64,000 nt of DNA from Longicatena caecimuris (GCF_004341945.1 NZ_SMBP01000005.1:62001-126000), one strand, 5' to 3'. Counted from the stretch's first letter, positions 1-8,089 are shown. Notes: generated by a model not told the origin, from the letters alone. Numbers and translations are program-made.

Positions 1-2
1 GT

Positions 3-440
3 TGCGGTGTCAATCGCTTTTTTCTTCAAAATATACAGGAAGCGCAAAGTATCGCCGTTATCTTTTCAATTTTTTCGGATAATTATCTCAATGTCGTAAA
101 GATTATGCTGTTAAAAAATATCAAAATCTTCTTATGGACCTTGTTATTTGTTATCCCTGGCATCATAAAATCCTATGAATATCAGATGATTCCATATCTG
201 TTGGCAGAAGATCCGTCAATGAGCAGTGAAGAAGCCTTTGCGCGCTCCCGTCATATGACAATGCATCATAAATTCGATATGTTTGTACTTGATCTATCCT
301 TTATCGGTTGGCGTATTCTAGGCAATTTATTGATTATCGGTAATTGGTTTGTCAATCCCTATTATGAAGGCGTATTAGCTGAATTATATCTGGACCTACA
401 GTTACGTAATGGATATGACAGTACTCATGATTTTTATTAA
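3..440 (+). CDS. DUF975 family integral membrane protein (5' end outside window)
   Basis: The reading frame is open from the left edge (codon at 3) to the TAA at 440, so the gene starts outside the window. The visible 145 residues hold hydrophobic segments, the motif PGIIKSYEYQMIPYLLAEDP followed by an acidic/serine stretch, and a C-terminal aromatic-rich segment; this is the layout of DUF975 membrane proteins, whose biochemical role is unknown. An internal ATG at 105 is not a likely start because the upstream frame reads as the same family. It stands alone and converges on the HMA-protein gene; a shared hairpin lies between them. Confidence 0.75.
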   Translation, partial: CGVNRFFLQNIQEAQSIAVIFSIFSDNYLNVVKIMLLKNIKIFLWTLLFVIPGIIKSYEYQMIPYLLAEDPSMSSEEAFARSRHMTMHHKFDMFVLDLSFIGWRILGNLLIIGNWFVNPYYEGVLAELYLDLQLRNGYDSTHDFY

Positions 441-480
441 GTAACGATAATTTCCAGCTATTTTAAGACATCCAGATTGA

Positions 481-513
481 AAAAGGTGCGTGATTTCTCA
501 CGCACCTATTTTA
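481..513. terminator. Bidirectional intrinsic terminator
   Basis: Ten-base-pair stem with arms AGGTGCGTGA (484-493) and TCACGCACCT (498-507) and a 4-nt loop. The minus strand reads into a run of T, so it best ends the minus-strand HMA gene, whose stop codon lies in the stem. The plus side has a weaker T-rich tail after the DUF975 gene. Confidence 0.8.
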
Positions 514-712
514 CTTCATAGCCAACTTCTTCAATGGTTTCATTAATATTTTCTTCTTTAACCTTCGTTTCATCAAAGGTAATGACTGCCTGATTGTTCT
601 TTGCGCTTGCTTCACAGCTCGTCACTCCATCTAGTGCCATAACAGCATTTTGAACACGTGTTTCACAATGTTGGCACATCATACCTTCAATCGTTATTGT
701 TATTGTTTTCAT
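506..712 (-). CDS. copZ: Copper chaperone-like heavy-metal-associated (HMA) protein
   Basis: A 68-residue single-domain HMA protein. The metal-binding loop is GMMCQHC (CxxC) near the N terminus, followed by the typical beta-alpha-beta-beta-alpha-beta pattern ending GYEVK. Such proteins carry Cu(I) to P-type ATPases or regulators in the cytosol. Several start codons are stacked (GTG at 721, then three ATG); the SD GAGGAG abuts the GTG, so the last ATG at 712, eight bases downstream, fits best. The DUF1905 gene lies 43 bp upstream on the same strand. No copper ATPase or CsoR is in the window, so the metal is inferred from the family. Confidence 0.8.
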   Translation of the reverse strand: MKTITITIEGMMCQHCETRVQNAVMALDGVTSCEASAKNNQAVITFDETKVKEENINETIEEVGYEVK

Positions 713-755
713 CATCATCACTCCTCATCTATAGTGTAGCACAAGTTCTTATCAT

Positions 756-1043
756 TTACTGTTTTTTTGCCTTAGGATCGCGCTCTTGCAATTTCACATG
801 CACAGAATCTGAAGGCTGTTTGTTGATTATTGCACGAATATCTTTGCGTAACCCTAAAATATGACAAGGGGTCTTCATCTTAACTAAACTGCCATCATAA
901 GGTACATCATCAAACCATGCATGAACATAAACACGTCCTTTGCCAAATTCTTTTTTCACATCAAAGGGAATCTCGACATACGCTCCATCTATATCTTCCA
1001 CTTTTTTGATAATGGCATCAAATTCATAGATTTTTTCCTTCAT
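756..1043 (-). CDS. DUF1905 domain protein
   Basis: A 95-residue protein matching DUF1905: an N-terminal F-[DA]-A-I-I-KK strand, the [20 protein letters not shown] core, then [25 protein letters not shown]. The family forms a small beta barrel of unknown function, often found with YdeI or with bacteriocin-resistance-type domains. An in-frame GTG at 1052 exists, but AGGTG seven bases before the ATG at 1043 marks the start. It probably shares a transcript with the HMA gene downstream. Confidence 0.7.
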   Translation of the reverse strand: MKEKIYEFDAIIKKVEDIDGAYVEIPFDVKKEFGKGRVYVHAWFDDVPYDGSLVKMKTPCHILGLRKDIRAIINKQPSDSVHVKLQERDPKAKKQ

Positions 1044-1082
1044 ATGTTTCACCTAGTAACAATATGCCACATAAAAACTTTA

Positions 1083-1991
1083 CTATACATTATAGATTGG
1101 ATCAATTTGTTTCAATTCTTTAAATGTATCTATTTCCACAATATCTTCCTGATGAACCGGTTTTACCATAACCTTATGATGATGCAGACATTCCGCTAAA
1201 GCCACCTCATCCCAATATTTTTCTTTACCTCCCGGCATTCTAAATACGGTTTCAATATCCTCAGCCATCGTTTTGCCATCTTCCTTATTCCAATAAGAAA
1301 TACCGACCATCTGATGACAATCTTTCCCCCCGACACCCAATTTGGTTATATATCCTTTTTTCGTATGAAAACACCAATCATCGGTAACATCTACTTTAAT
1401 CCCACAGTAATTGGTCGCATATTCATATTTGCGGATAATTTCCGGATTGTATAATAGCAAATCACTTTCCAACACATATGCACCTTCCATCATATCCTTG
1501 ATCAGATACGCACTGGAGATATTATTGGTCTCATTATACAATGGATTTTCAATAAATTTAATTTTCGGATATTTATGCAGCAAGACATCAAACTGCTCAC
1601 CTAAATAACCTCGTACGATTGTGATATCCTCAATACCGGCTGCGACGACCGCATCCAATAAGGTTTCAATGATGCGTTTCCCATGAACAAGTACTAATGG
1701 TTTTGGTGTATTTAAAGTGATAGGCACCATACGAGAGCCAAAGCCGGCAGCTAAGAAGATAGCTTTTTTCACCCGGTAAGGTTCTAAGGTTTCATAGCCT
1801 TTCAATGTCACATCATACACTGAATTGCGAATACTGCGCAGCATTTCACTTTCCAATAGCTCTGCCAGTGTTTTATTAACAACACCCAGTGATACATCTA
1901 ACTGTTTTGCCAATGCTCGCTGTGTGATCTTTGTGTTTTGATGACGTTCTATGTAGACAAGTAATTCAAATTGATTTAATGTTAGCGTCAT
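1083..1991 (-). CDS. HTH regulator fused to a LicC/PntC-like nucleotidyltransferase
   Basis: Two modules in 302 residues. Residues 1-65 are a winged-helix HTH (ITQRALAKQLDVSLGVVNKTL). Residues 75-300 are an NTP_transferase fold with the LAAGFGSRM...TPKPL nucleotide-binding loop, an acidic metal site in VLESDLLLY, and the WDEVALAE segment seen in LicC-type enzymes. LicC activates phosphocholine with CTP; the related PntC activates 2-aminoethylphosphonate. Either substrate would feed head-group decoration of surface polymers. It follows an ABC operon of a type often annotated for 2-aminoethylphosphonate, but has its own promoter. No phosphonatase or transaminase (phnX, phnW) is nearby, so breakdown is not supported. 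Substrate unproven. Confidence 0.75.
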   Translation of the reverse strand: MTLTLNQFELLVYIERHQNTKITQRALAKQLDVSLGVVNKTLAELLESEMLRSIRNSVYDVTLKGYETLEPYRVKKAIFLAAGFGSRMVPITLNTPKPLVLVHGKRIIETLLDAVVAAGIEDITIVRGYLGEQFDVLLHKYPKIKFIENPLYNETNNISSAYLIKDMMEGAYVLESDLLLYNPEIIRKYEYATNYCGIKVDVTDDWCFHTKKGYITKLGVGGKDCHQMVGISYWNKEDGKTMAEDIETVFRMPGGKEKYWDEVALAECLHHHKVMVKPVHQEDIVEIDTFKELKQIDPIYNV

Positions 1992-2018
1992 AATTCCGTT
2001 TCTCCTTTATGTAATCGT

Positions 2019-2046
2019 ATTATAGCATTTCCCTTTGTTCTTGCAA
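2019..2046 (-). promoter_or_regulatory. Promoter of the HTH-nucleotidyltransferase gene
   Basis: On the minus strand, TTGCAA (2041-2046), a 16-bp spacer, then TATAAT (2019-2024) with an upstream TGC (extended -10). It starts immediately after the permease stop codon, so the downstream gene can be expressed apart from the transporter. Confidence 0.6.
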
Positions 2047-2047
2047 A

Positions 2048-3628
2048 CTACTTTTCTTTTTGTAAGGAACGCTTTAGTAAATAAATAATCAGCTTCATTA
2101 CCAAATTCACGCTTAAGATCACAATGGAGATAAAAGCCGTTGCTTCAATGAGTGATTGTGAATCAAATTGTGGGATCAGCAAAGATAATGGCATGTTGCG
2201 GAAATTTGCCAAAAAAGACACCGCCGATATGGTAACCATACAATTCACAAAGATATAAGAAAACATTTCAATGATGGTTGCTTGCGTACATGGAATATAT
2301 ACATCTTTTAACATTCGTAGTTTAGAAATCCCCATCGTAGCTGAGATATCTTCCAAATTGCTGTGAAACTGCTGTAAGGAATTATAAGCAAGCAAGTATG
2401 GATTGGCGAAAAAGTGTGTAATATTGACGAGTACCAGAATGGAAAGTCCTCCATAAAGTAGGCTTCCTTTATAAAACAGCACATAGCTCAAACCTAAAAC
2501 CACACCAGGAATGGCCAGTGATATCATGGAAATCAGATGCAGCGCCATATTGGAAAAGCTATGATGGCTGCGGGCGGTAATAAATGCCGTAAAATAGGTT
2601 AAGCACACACCTAGGATACTGGTCAATAAGGCAATTGCTAACGCATTTTTAAGATACATGCGAACTCCCAGATCAAAAGCCTGTACTACATTATCCAAGG
2701 AAAAACTCATATCGGTAGGATATTGTTTAACAAAGGATAAAATGGCGAAGGTGATAATCGGCAAAGAGATAAACACCACCGTGGCAATGCAGATGATATA
2801 GGCAATGCGATCACGTTTGCGATTTGGTGTTATGACATAGTTTCTTGTAACCGTAGAACTATTTCCTTTATTATCATTTTTAAAATCAATGATAAAAGCG
2901 ATAAAGGCCGGTATTAACAGCAATATCCCAATGATGGCCCCTTTTGAAAAATCAAGCAAGCCGATTACTTCTCGATACATATAAACCGGCAATGTCATGG
3001 ATTTCCCCCCAACAACCAGCGGTACTCCATAATCGGTAAAGATCATGGTAAAAACAGAAAAAATCACACTGATCAAAGGTCCTTTCACATTGGGCAAAGT
3101 AATTGTAAGAAACTGTTGTTTCTTACTTAGTCCTAAGACAGTTGCCGCCTCATAGGTCGTATAATCCTCATATTGAAAGGTATCACACAACATGAGGAAA
3201 GCAACAGGAAAGGAGTATAAAATAGAACCTAAGATGATGCCATTGTATCCATATAAATAAAACTTCATATGCAAAAGATTACTGATGAGTCCATTATCGC
3301 CAAATAATAACACCAAGCCCATGCCATGAGAGATGGAAGGTATAAGCATCGGTAACGTAAATAAAACGGTAAATATGGAACGATACCGAAGATTGGTACG
3401 ATTCATGAACCAGGCCAAAGCAAAGGCTAGTGAAACAGAAAAGATCGTAGCCAGTGTCGTCGTTATCAAAGAATTAATCAACATCGGCGCGAATTGCGGA
3501 CTGTGGATGACCTTACTGATATCTTCACCATCAATATGAAAAAACAAAGTGAAAAGAGGCAGTAATACAGAAAAACATAAGAAGATGAGCACCAACAGCT
3601 TACCTGCGCGAAAACCTCTATTTTTCAT
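2048..3628 (-). CDS. ABC transporter permease with two fused MetI-like halves
   Basis: A 526-residue inner-membrane protein with about twelve hydrophobic segments in two homologous halves, each with an EAA-type coupling loop (YEAATVLGLSKKQQFLTITLPNVKGP in part, and ISATMGISKLRMLKDVYIP). Fused permeases of this kind serve iron(III), thiamine and 2-aminoethylphosphonate importers. Of several in-frame Met codons, the ATG at 3628 is best placed behind AGGGA; the ATG at 3634 is the alternative. It overlaps the ATPase gene by about 11 bp, indicating translational coupling. Confidence 0.85.
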   Translation of the reverse strand: MKNRGFRAGKLLVLIFLCFSVLLPLFTLFFHIDGEDISKVIHSPQFAPMLINSLITTTLATIFSVSLAFALAWFMNRTNLRYRSIFTVLFTLPMLIPSISHGMGLVLLFGDNGLISNLLHMKFYLYGYNGIILGSILYSFPVAFLMLCDTFQYEDYTTYEAATVLGLSKKQQFLTITLPNVKGPLISVIFSVFTMIFTDYGVPLVVGGKSMTLPVYMYREVIGLLDFSKGAIIGILLLIPAFIAFIIDFKNDNKGNSSTVTRNYVITPNRKRDRIAYIICIATVVFISLPIITFAILSFVKQYPTDMSFSLDNVVQAFDLGVRMYLKNALAIALLTSILGVCLTYFTAFITARSHHSFSNMALHLISMISLAIPGVVLGLSYVLFYKGSLLYGGLSILVLVNITHFFANPYLLAYNSLQQFHSNLEDISATMGISKLRMLKDVYIPCTQATIIEMFSYIFVNCMVTISAVSFLANFRNMPLSLLIPQFDSQSLIEATAFISIVILSVNLVMKLIIYLLKRSLQKEK

Positions 3629-4403
3629 AAACATTCTTCCCTGTGCACACACACAACGATGCCAGCTTACTATCTAAATGAGCAATGACAAAATCTTTGA
3701 TATAGTCATTAGCCGGATGTTCATAAATATTTCTCGGTGTATCGATTTGTTCAATATTGCCTTCGCTCATGACCATGATACGATCGGATAAATAAAAGGC
3801 CTCTTCCTGTTCATGGGTAATAAAAATCATAGTTGAGTTAAATTTTTTCTGAATATCCTTTAATTCCTTTTTCATAACCTCGCGCATGCTGACATCCAAT
3901 GCGCTGATAGGCTCATCCAATAATATAATCTTAGGATTTAGGGCAAGCGTTCTGGCAATCGCTACACGCTGTTGCTGCCCACCGGATAATTGGGAAGGAC
4001 GTTTATCAATCTGATCCAGCATACCGATTGCCTCTAAGGTGGACAGAGCAATCTTACGACTGTTTTGCTTCAAATCAGCACGCAGTTTTAAGGCATATTC
4101 CACATTTTCCAAGACACTCATATTTGGGAATAACGCATAGTTTTGAAAAATGATGCCCATCCCACGTTCACTTGGCTTTAAATGCGAAATATCTTGAGCG
4201 TCTAATAAGATTTCACCATCATCTTGTTTCTCCAAACCAATCAGAATACGCAATAAGGTTGTCTTTCCACAGCCACTTGGTCCTAATACACTTAAGAATT
4301 CCCCTTCTTTTACAGCAAAGGAGATATGTTTTAAAATATCCTTTCCGTCAAAGTTTTTATATAGATCCTTAACGATGAGTTTTGCATCCTTTAGTACTTC
4401 CAT
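3618..4403 (-). CDS. ABC transporter ATP-binding protein (PotA/FbpC type)
   Basis: A 261-residue ATPase: Walker A GPSGCGKTT, Q-loop FQNYALFPNMSV, signature LSGGQQQRVAIARTLAL and Walker B IILLDEPISALD, D-loop and H-loop FITHEQEEA. It energises the adjacent two-half permease. The extension after the core is short, without a clear TOBE domain. Its start overlaps the 3' end of the binding-protein gene by 13 bp and its end overlaps the permease start, so the three genes form one tightly coupled operon. Confidence 0.9.
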   Translation of the reverse strand: MEVLKDAKLIVKDLYKNFDGKDILKHISFAVKEGEFLSVLGPSGCGKTTLLRILIGLEKQDDGEILLDAQDISHLKPSERGMGIIFQNYALFPNMSVLENVEYALKLRADLKQNSRKIALSTLEAIGMLDQIDKRPSQLSGGQQQRVAIARTLALNPKIILLDEPISALDVSMREVMKKELKDIQKKFNSTMIFITHEQEEAFYLSDRIMVMSEGNIEQIDTPRNIYEHPANDYIKDFVIAHLDSKLASLCVCTGKNVYEK

Positions 4404-5368
4404 ACTTCTAACAACCTTTCTTTTTCATGTATATCTTCGATTCCGGTCATATCCGCATAAGGAATATGTTTCGGATAATTGGGTATTGTATTTTTTTGAT
4501 GCTGCAAGATCTGCTCCGGTGAGAAATGTTCCTTATCATATAATAGAAAATCATTTATGATAAAATCAAATACACGTTGTACATCGGCATCATTACTGCT
4601 ATGTTTCATCATACCAGTGCCAGTCAATGAATATGGAGAACCTTCTTTCGGATAGACAATTTGAAATGGTGAACCTTCATTGATCTGATTTACTGCTTGA
4701 AAAGTCAGCCCTAAACCGATTCCAATTTCGCCCTGTATTAATAATTTAATAGGGCCACTGCCACTTTCACTAAATTGCTTCACATTATATTCCAGTTTAT
4801 CAATATATGCTAAGGCATTCGCTTCTCCCATGGTATTCACCAAATTCTTATAAAAGAAATAGCCGGTACCACTGGATTTCGGATCGGGCATGGCGATAAG
4901 ATTATAATATTTGCGATCTAACAGCTGTTCATATGTTGTCGGAATAGGAAGATGGTGTTTTTTTAAGACTTCGGTATTGATAATGAAAGCCCCTGCCTGA
5001 CGTTCCCAGATTACATAGCGATTATCAAATTTATCCGGTTGTAATTCACGCAGATAAGATAATTTGCTATAACCTTTGATATCCGCTAATTCCTCTTTGA
5101 TTTTTTCCATATAGCTGGATTCCAATCCTACGATGATATCTGCATCACTTTGATCCTTTTCCACATAGATTTTTGCTGCGGCTTTGGCGGTTGGCACATA
5201 CATCACCATGGCATGCAGATCAGGAAATTGTTCATTCAATTGTTTTTGTAATTCTTCCCCACGGAATTGTTCCATGGAAGAATAAATAATGATGGTTTCT
5301 CTTTCCTGACGAATGCTCAGCAACAGAATTGCCGTAATTAAAAACAATGCCACGATTGCCTTCCTCAT
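4391..5368 (-). CDS. Extracellular solute-binding protein of the ABC importer
   Basis: A 325-residue type-2 periplasmic-binding protein of the FbpA/PhnS-like group. An N-terminal hydrophobic segment (1-18) lacks a lipobox cysteine, so it is secreted or held by an uncleaved anchor. The first strand reads IIIYSSMEQF; MPDPKSSGTGYFF and SGSGPIKLLIQGEIGIGLGL are typical ligand-cleft segments. It is the first gene of the operon, with GGAGG before the ATG. FbpA-type iron ligands (paired tyrosines) are not evident, which weakens an Fe(III) reading. Phosphonate, phosphocholine or another small anion remain possible. Confidence 0.8.
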   Translation of the reverse strand: MRKAIVALFLITAILLLSIRQERETIIIYSSMEQFRGEELQKQLNEQFPDLHAMVMYVPTAKAAAKIYVEKDQSDADIIVGLESSYMEKIKEELADIKGYSKLSYLRELQPDKFDNRYVIWERQAGAFIINTEVLKKHHLPIPTTYEQLLDRKYYNLIAMPDPKSSGTGYFFYKNLVNTMGEANALAYIDKLEYNVKQFSESGSGPIKLLIQGEIGIGLGLTFQAVNQINEGSPFQIVYPKEGSPYSLTGTGMMKHSSNDADVQRVFDFIINDFLLYDKEHFSPEQILQHQKNTIPNYPKHIPYADMTGIEDIHEKERLLEVWKY

Positions 5369-5402
5369 CTTTCCACATCCTCCCTTTGTTCAAGTTATAT
5401 TC

Positions 5403-5430
5403 ATTTTAGCATATAAAATGAACAAATCAA
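5403..5430 (-). promoter_or_regulatory. Promoter of the ABC importer operon
   Basis: Minus strand: TTGATT (5425-5430), 16-bp spacer, TAAAAT (5403-5408), preceded by TGC (extended -10). It lies about 35 bp upstream of the binding-protein start. Confidence 0.6.
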
Positions 5431-5499
5431 CCTTTTAATTCTTAATTTAAGTTCATATTACTTCCGATGATTTTACATAAATTGAACAATCCATAATAA

Positions 5500-5513
5500 T
5501 GAAAACGCTTTTT
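5500..5513. promoter_or_regulatory. Candidate cre (CcpA) site
   Basis: TGAAAACGCTTTTT matches 12 of 14 positions of the CcpA operator consensus TGWAANCGNTNWCA. It lies between the divergent ABC operon and the LCP-like gene. Only suggestive. Confidence 0.3.
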
Positions 5514-5658
5514 TGATCTTCCTAGTGAACGATTGTAGCAATAGCAAGTTCATAGCGAATGCCTTCAGATTGAGATTTGTGATAAGAAAAATCCCTTATC
5601 CACTTTTGCATGAAGACCATCGTAGCATACATACTAACCTTAGAAGGAGGGTAATCCT

Positions 5659-6246
5659 ATGAAAAAAATTTATACAGTCTTTCTCATGGTGTTATTTTTA
5701 TTTATCTTAACACCTGTACATGCAAAAGATACGCAAAACATCCTCATCACCGGAAAGCATCTTCCTTATATCATGGTAGCCAGTATGCAGGAAGATGATT
5801 CTATGGATATGTACCTTATACCAACATCTTTGACCTTACCGCTTTCGCAAAACCCCCAGCAGTTGCGGCCATTAAATCAATACGATAAGCAAGAAGAGAT
5901 CAATCGCATACGTGAAGTGATTCAGCGATTCTTTGAGCTTCCCATCACCAATACCGTGTATTTACATATGGATACTATTCAAAAGGATATGGGAGTCGCT
6001 TATAATGAACAAACCTTTTCTGATGTAAAACATATGACCGCTTATTTCGCAAAGGTGGTCAAACAATTAAAACTCTCGATGATTTTTCATGCGTCTGATT
6101 ATCTAGAGGATGATTTAAATATCAGTGATTATTATGCATTCTATAAGATATTCCACGATGGTTATCCAAAAATACGCTATCATTATGTAAATTATCTGTA
6201 TATTGATTCTACCGTCTGCTATCCATTACATAATCAATTTTCATAA
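5659..6246 (+). CDS. Secreted protein with a degenerate LCP-like core
   Basis: A 195-residue protein with a clear signal peptide (MKKIYTVFLMVLFLFILTP, cleavage after VHA). The rest follows the order of a LytR-CpsA-Psr core: ILITG, MVASMQEDDSMDMYLIPTSL (where LCP enzymes have D...SIPRD), then FFELPITNTVYLHMD. The catalytic arginine/aspartate region of LCP transferases is not visible and the protein is shorter than the usual domain of about 250 residues or more. It may bind rather than transfer polyprenyl-linked glycans. A strong AGAAGGAGGG precedes the ATG. The family assignment is by pattern only. Confidence 0.5.
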   Translation: MKKIYTVFLMVLFLFILTPVHAKDTQNILITGKHLPYIMVASMQEDDSMDMYLIPTSLTLPLSQNPQQLRPLNQYDKQEEINRIREVIQRFFELPITNTVYLHMDTIQKDMGVAYNEQTFSDVKHMTAYFAKVVKQLKLSMIFHASDYLEDDLNISDYYAFYKIFHDGYPKIRYHYVNYLYIDSTVCYPLHNQFS

Positions 6247-6324
6247 GGTAATATATCACATACGAATGGTAAAGTAAGATTGGGTAAAAACAGAAGTTGC
6301 CTTTCTTTGCTAGCTTTTGCTAAC

Positions 6325-6369
6325 ATCCATAACTCCTCCATCATAAAAGGAGCTATGGATTTATTTTTG
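6325..6369 (+). terminator. Intrinsic terminator of the LCP-like gene
   Basis: Interrupted stem ATCCATA-CTCCT / AGGAG-TATGGAT between 6325 and 6360, followed by TTATTTTT. Confidence 0.65.
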
Positions 6370-6420
6370 CACATCTATTTATTTTCTCATGAAAAAAATT
6401 AAATTTTTTTAAATTTCTGC

Positions 6421-6448
6421 TTGCATTTTTTGTATTTTATTATATAAT
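6421..6448 (+). promoter_or_regulatory. Promoter of the tRNA-Cys/tRNA-Leu pair
   Basis: TTGCAT (6421-6426), 16-bp spacer, TATAAT (6443-6448), about 40 bp before the first tRNA. Confidence 0.7.
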
Positions 6449-6490
6449 GTTATAGCACCGATGATGTGGGGCAATCAAAAATAAATATAA

Positions 6491-6564
6491 GGTTCCGTAG
6501 CCAAGTGGTAAGGCAATAGACTGCAACTCTGTGATCATCGGTTCAAGTCCGATCGGAACCTCCA
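6491..6564 (+). tRNA. tRNA-Cys (GCA)
   Basis: A complete cloverleaf: acceptor GGTTCCG/CGGAACC, D arm GCC..GGC, anticodon loop CTGCAAC with anticodon GCA, T arm ATCGG/CCGAT with TTCAAGT loop, and an encoded CCA end. It is cotranscribed with the following tRNA. Confidence 0.95.
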
Positions 6565-6570
6565 TTACTT

Positions 6571-6658
6571 GGGGTAGTGGCGAAATAGGCAGACGCAACG
6601 GACTTAAAATCCGTTGGGAGTTAATCCCGTGCGGGTTCAAGTCCCGCCTTCCCCACCA
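6571..6658 (+). tRNA. tRNA-Leu (TAA)
   Basis: A class II tRNA with anticodon loop CTTAAAA (anticodon TAA), a long variable arm (TGGGAGTTAATCCCGT) and an encoded CCA end. The acceptor stem GGGGTAG/CTTCCCC has a single U5-U68 mismatch. It begins six bases after tRNA-Cys. Confidence 0.93.
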
Positions 6659-6669
6659 ACTTACGAACT

Positions 6670-6693
6670 AGCCTTTGCAAAAAGGCTTTTTTT
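6670..6693 (+). terminator. Intrinsic terminator of the tRNA operon
   Basis: Stem AGCCTTT / AAAAGGCT with a short loop, followed by seven T residues. Confidence 0.85.
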
Positions 6694-6706
6694 ATGTTTT
6701 ACCATT

Positions 6707-6740
6707 TCAAAAAAAGCATAAAGCCGTTTGCTCTATGCTT
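6707..6740 (-). terminator. Terminator of the GNAT gene
   Basis: On the minus strand, AAGCATA (6734-6740) pairs with TATGCTT (6714-6720) and is followed by a T run. Confidence 0.55.
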
Positions 6741-6789
6741 CTTATACCATGCAGGTAAATATCATTTTTCATATGCTTGCATGGTTTTT

Positions 6790-7212
6790 TTATGCTTTCC
6801 ACATCAAGTGATATACCTGAACATTTATTTCTGCATCGTTTTCTTTTGTTAAAATAGTAAAGTGTTCCCTTTGATAAAAACGCAATGCTTTTTCATTCTT
6901 TTCATATACATGCAGGTGTAAAATTGTTTTGTGTTTTTTTAATTCATCCATTAACTTCTTTCCAATGCCCCTATTTTGCATCGCTTCACTAACAAAGATA
7001 CCCGCAATATACGTATCCTGCAATCCGACAAACCCCACAACAGCACCATTCTCCTCATATACATATACCTCTGCTTCTTGTATGGCTTGAGAAACCATCG
7101 CATACTGCTTTTTCCAATAGGTAGGTGATAGAAAGGAATGCGCTGCTAGATTGCCATGTAGCCAAATATCCATAACAACGTCATGGTCCATAGCCTCCAT
7201 TTTTCTTATCAT
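6790..7212 (-). CDS. GNAT family N-acetyltransferase (YiaC-like)
   Basis: A 140-residue single GNAT domain. The acetyl-CoA loop is VSEAMQNRGIGKKLM (the Q/R-x-x-G-x-G/A motif), with VVGFVGLQDTYIAGIFV as the central strands and ALRFYQREHF as the C-terminal helix motif. The substrate cannot be told; relatives acetylate protein lysines or small amines. An in-frame upstream start at 7263 exists, but GGAGG eight bases before the ATG at 7212 defines the start. Confidence 0.85.
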   Translation of the reverse strand: MIRKMEAMDHDVVMDIWLHGNLAAHSFLSPTYWKKQYAMVSQAIQEAEVYVYEENGAVVGFVGLQDTYIAGIFVSEAMQNRGIGKKLMDELKKHKTILHLHVYEKNEKALRFYQREHFTILTKENDAEINVQVYHLMWKA

Positions 7213-7270
7213 ACTACTTCCTCCTGCAAGATAGGCATGCCATCGCTCGTTTTTTATGTGCAACTTTTGT

Positions 7271-7594
7271 TTAATCTATGATTTCTTTGATACTTTGTAT
7301 AGTATCAATACGCAGCATGCGCACGATTTTTTTTCGTTTTGTCATGGTTTCTATTAACAACCATTCATCATCTAAATCACATAAAACACCTTCTATGCTA
7401 TACATTGCATCCAGTGATACCAGCGGTTTTTTTAAGACGATCGAGCAATTCTTCTTTAAATATTGCGGCAATATGGCTTGATAATTTAATGACGGTTGAT
7501 CTTTTACAGTCTGTTTTTCCTTTTCCCCATGTGTCACTATTTTCATAAGATAGCACAATAACACAAGGATGATTAGCAATAAAAATATCGTCAT
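7271..7594 (-). CDS. Membrane-anchored partner of the XRE regulator
   Basis: A 107-residue protein with one N-terminal transmembrane helix (2-18) and a soluble domain (about 45-107) containing DDEWLLIETMTKRKKIVRMLRIDTIQSI. No named family is recognised. It overlaps the preceding XRE gene by 4 bp (ATGA), so the two are translated together. The soluble domain resembles the C-terminal part of that regulator in strand pattern and in W and D-x-I positions, suggesting they interact or arose by duplication. Confidence 0.6.
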   Translation of the reverse strand: MTIFLLLIILVLLCYLMKIVTHGEKEKQTVKDQPSLNYQAILPQYLKKNCSIVLKKPLVSLDAMYSIEGVLCDLDDEWLLIETMTKRKKIVRMLRIDTIQSIKEIID

Positions 7595-8052
7595 GCTGCT
7601 TCCTCCACGATCATAAAGCCATGGATAGCCCTTGTATCAATAAGTTTTATCAATGTTTCTTTTTTGAAAAAAGCATTGCTTCTTCCTCTTGTATAAGCCA
7701 CTCGTATCCATTCCTCAGTAACCTCCAGCACTTTTGCTTTCTCGTTATAGGAATTTAGCATGTAATCAAAATCCTCACAATCTAATATAACCGTTTTTCC
7801 CTGTAAAGCCTGTAACACATGCAAATCCTTCTTTGTTTTTTCTTTTGCGATAATCTCTAATCGATTATCCGCAAGATCATCTAAAGAAATATGATAGATA
7901 GCCGCCAACTCGATAGCTTTATCAAAAGTCGGTGCACTTTGCCCATTTTCCCAATTTGATATGGTTTGTCTTGTTAAAGACAGCAAATCGGCTAGCTCTT
8001 GTTGACTATAACCACTTTTTTTACGCAATGCAATTAACTTATCTTTTAACAT
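7591..8052 (-). CDS. XRE family transcriptional regulator
   Basis: A 153-residue protein. The Cro/C1-type HTH spans residues 1-60 (LIALRKKSGYSQQELADLLSLTRQTISNWENG), followed by a C-terminal domain (about 85-150) that resembles the soluble domain of the membrane protein encoded next. SD AAAGG stands before the ATG at 8052. The pair looks like a membrane-linked regulatory module; target genes are unknown. Confidence 0.8.
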   Translation of the reverse strand: MLKDKLIALRKKSGYSQQELADLLSLTRQTISNWENGQSAPTFDKAIELAAIYHISLDDLADNRLEIIAKEKTKKDLHVLQALQGKTVILDCEDFDYMLNSYNEKAKVLEVTEEWIRVAYTRGRSNAFFKKETLIKLIDTRAIHGFMIVEEAA

Positions 8053-8083
8053 GAATACCCCTTTCTACGTTTTGTGTGGTTTT

Positions 8084-8089
8084 ATTATA
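8084..8089 (-). promoter_or_regulatory. -10 element of the XRE operon
   Basis: TATAAT on the minus strand about 32 bp before the XRE start. A convincing -35 is not present at 17 bp (TAGTGT). Confidence 0.4.

Noticed and set aside
6440-6640. 66-codon minus-strand ORF
   Set aside because: It lies antisense across both tRNA genes.
6747-6791. ACCATGCA / TGCATGGT hairpin with T run as a plus-strand terminator
   Set aside because: The loop is 23 nt, it overlaps the GNAT stop codon, and a better terminator for the tRNA operon lies at 6670-6693.
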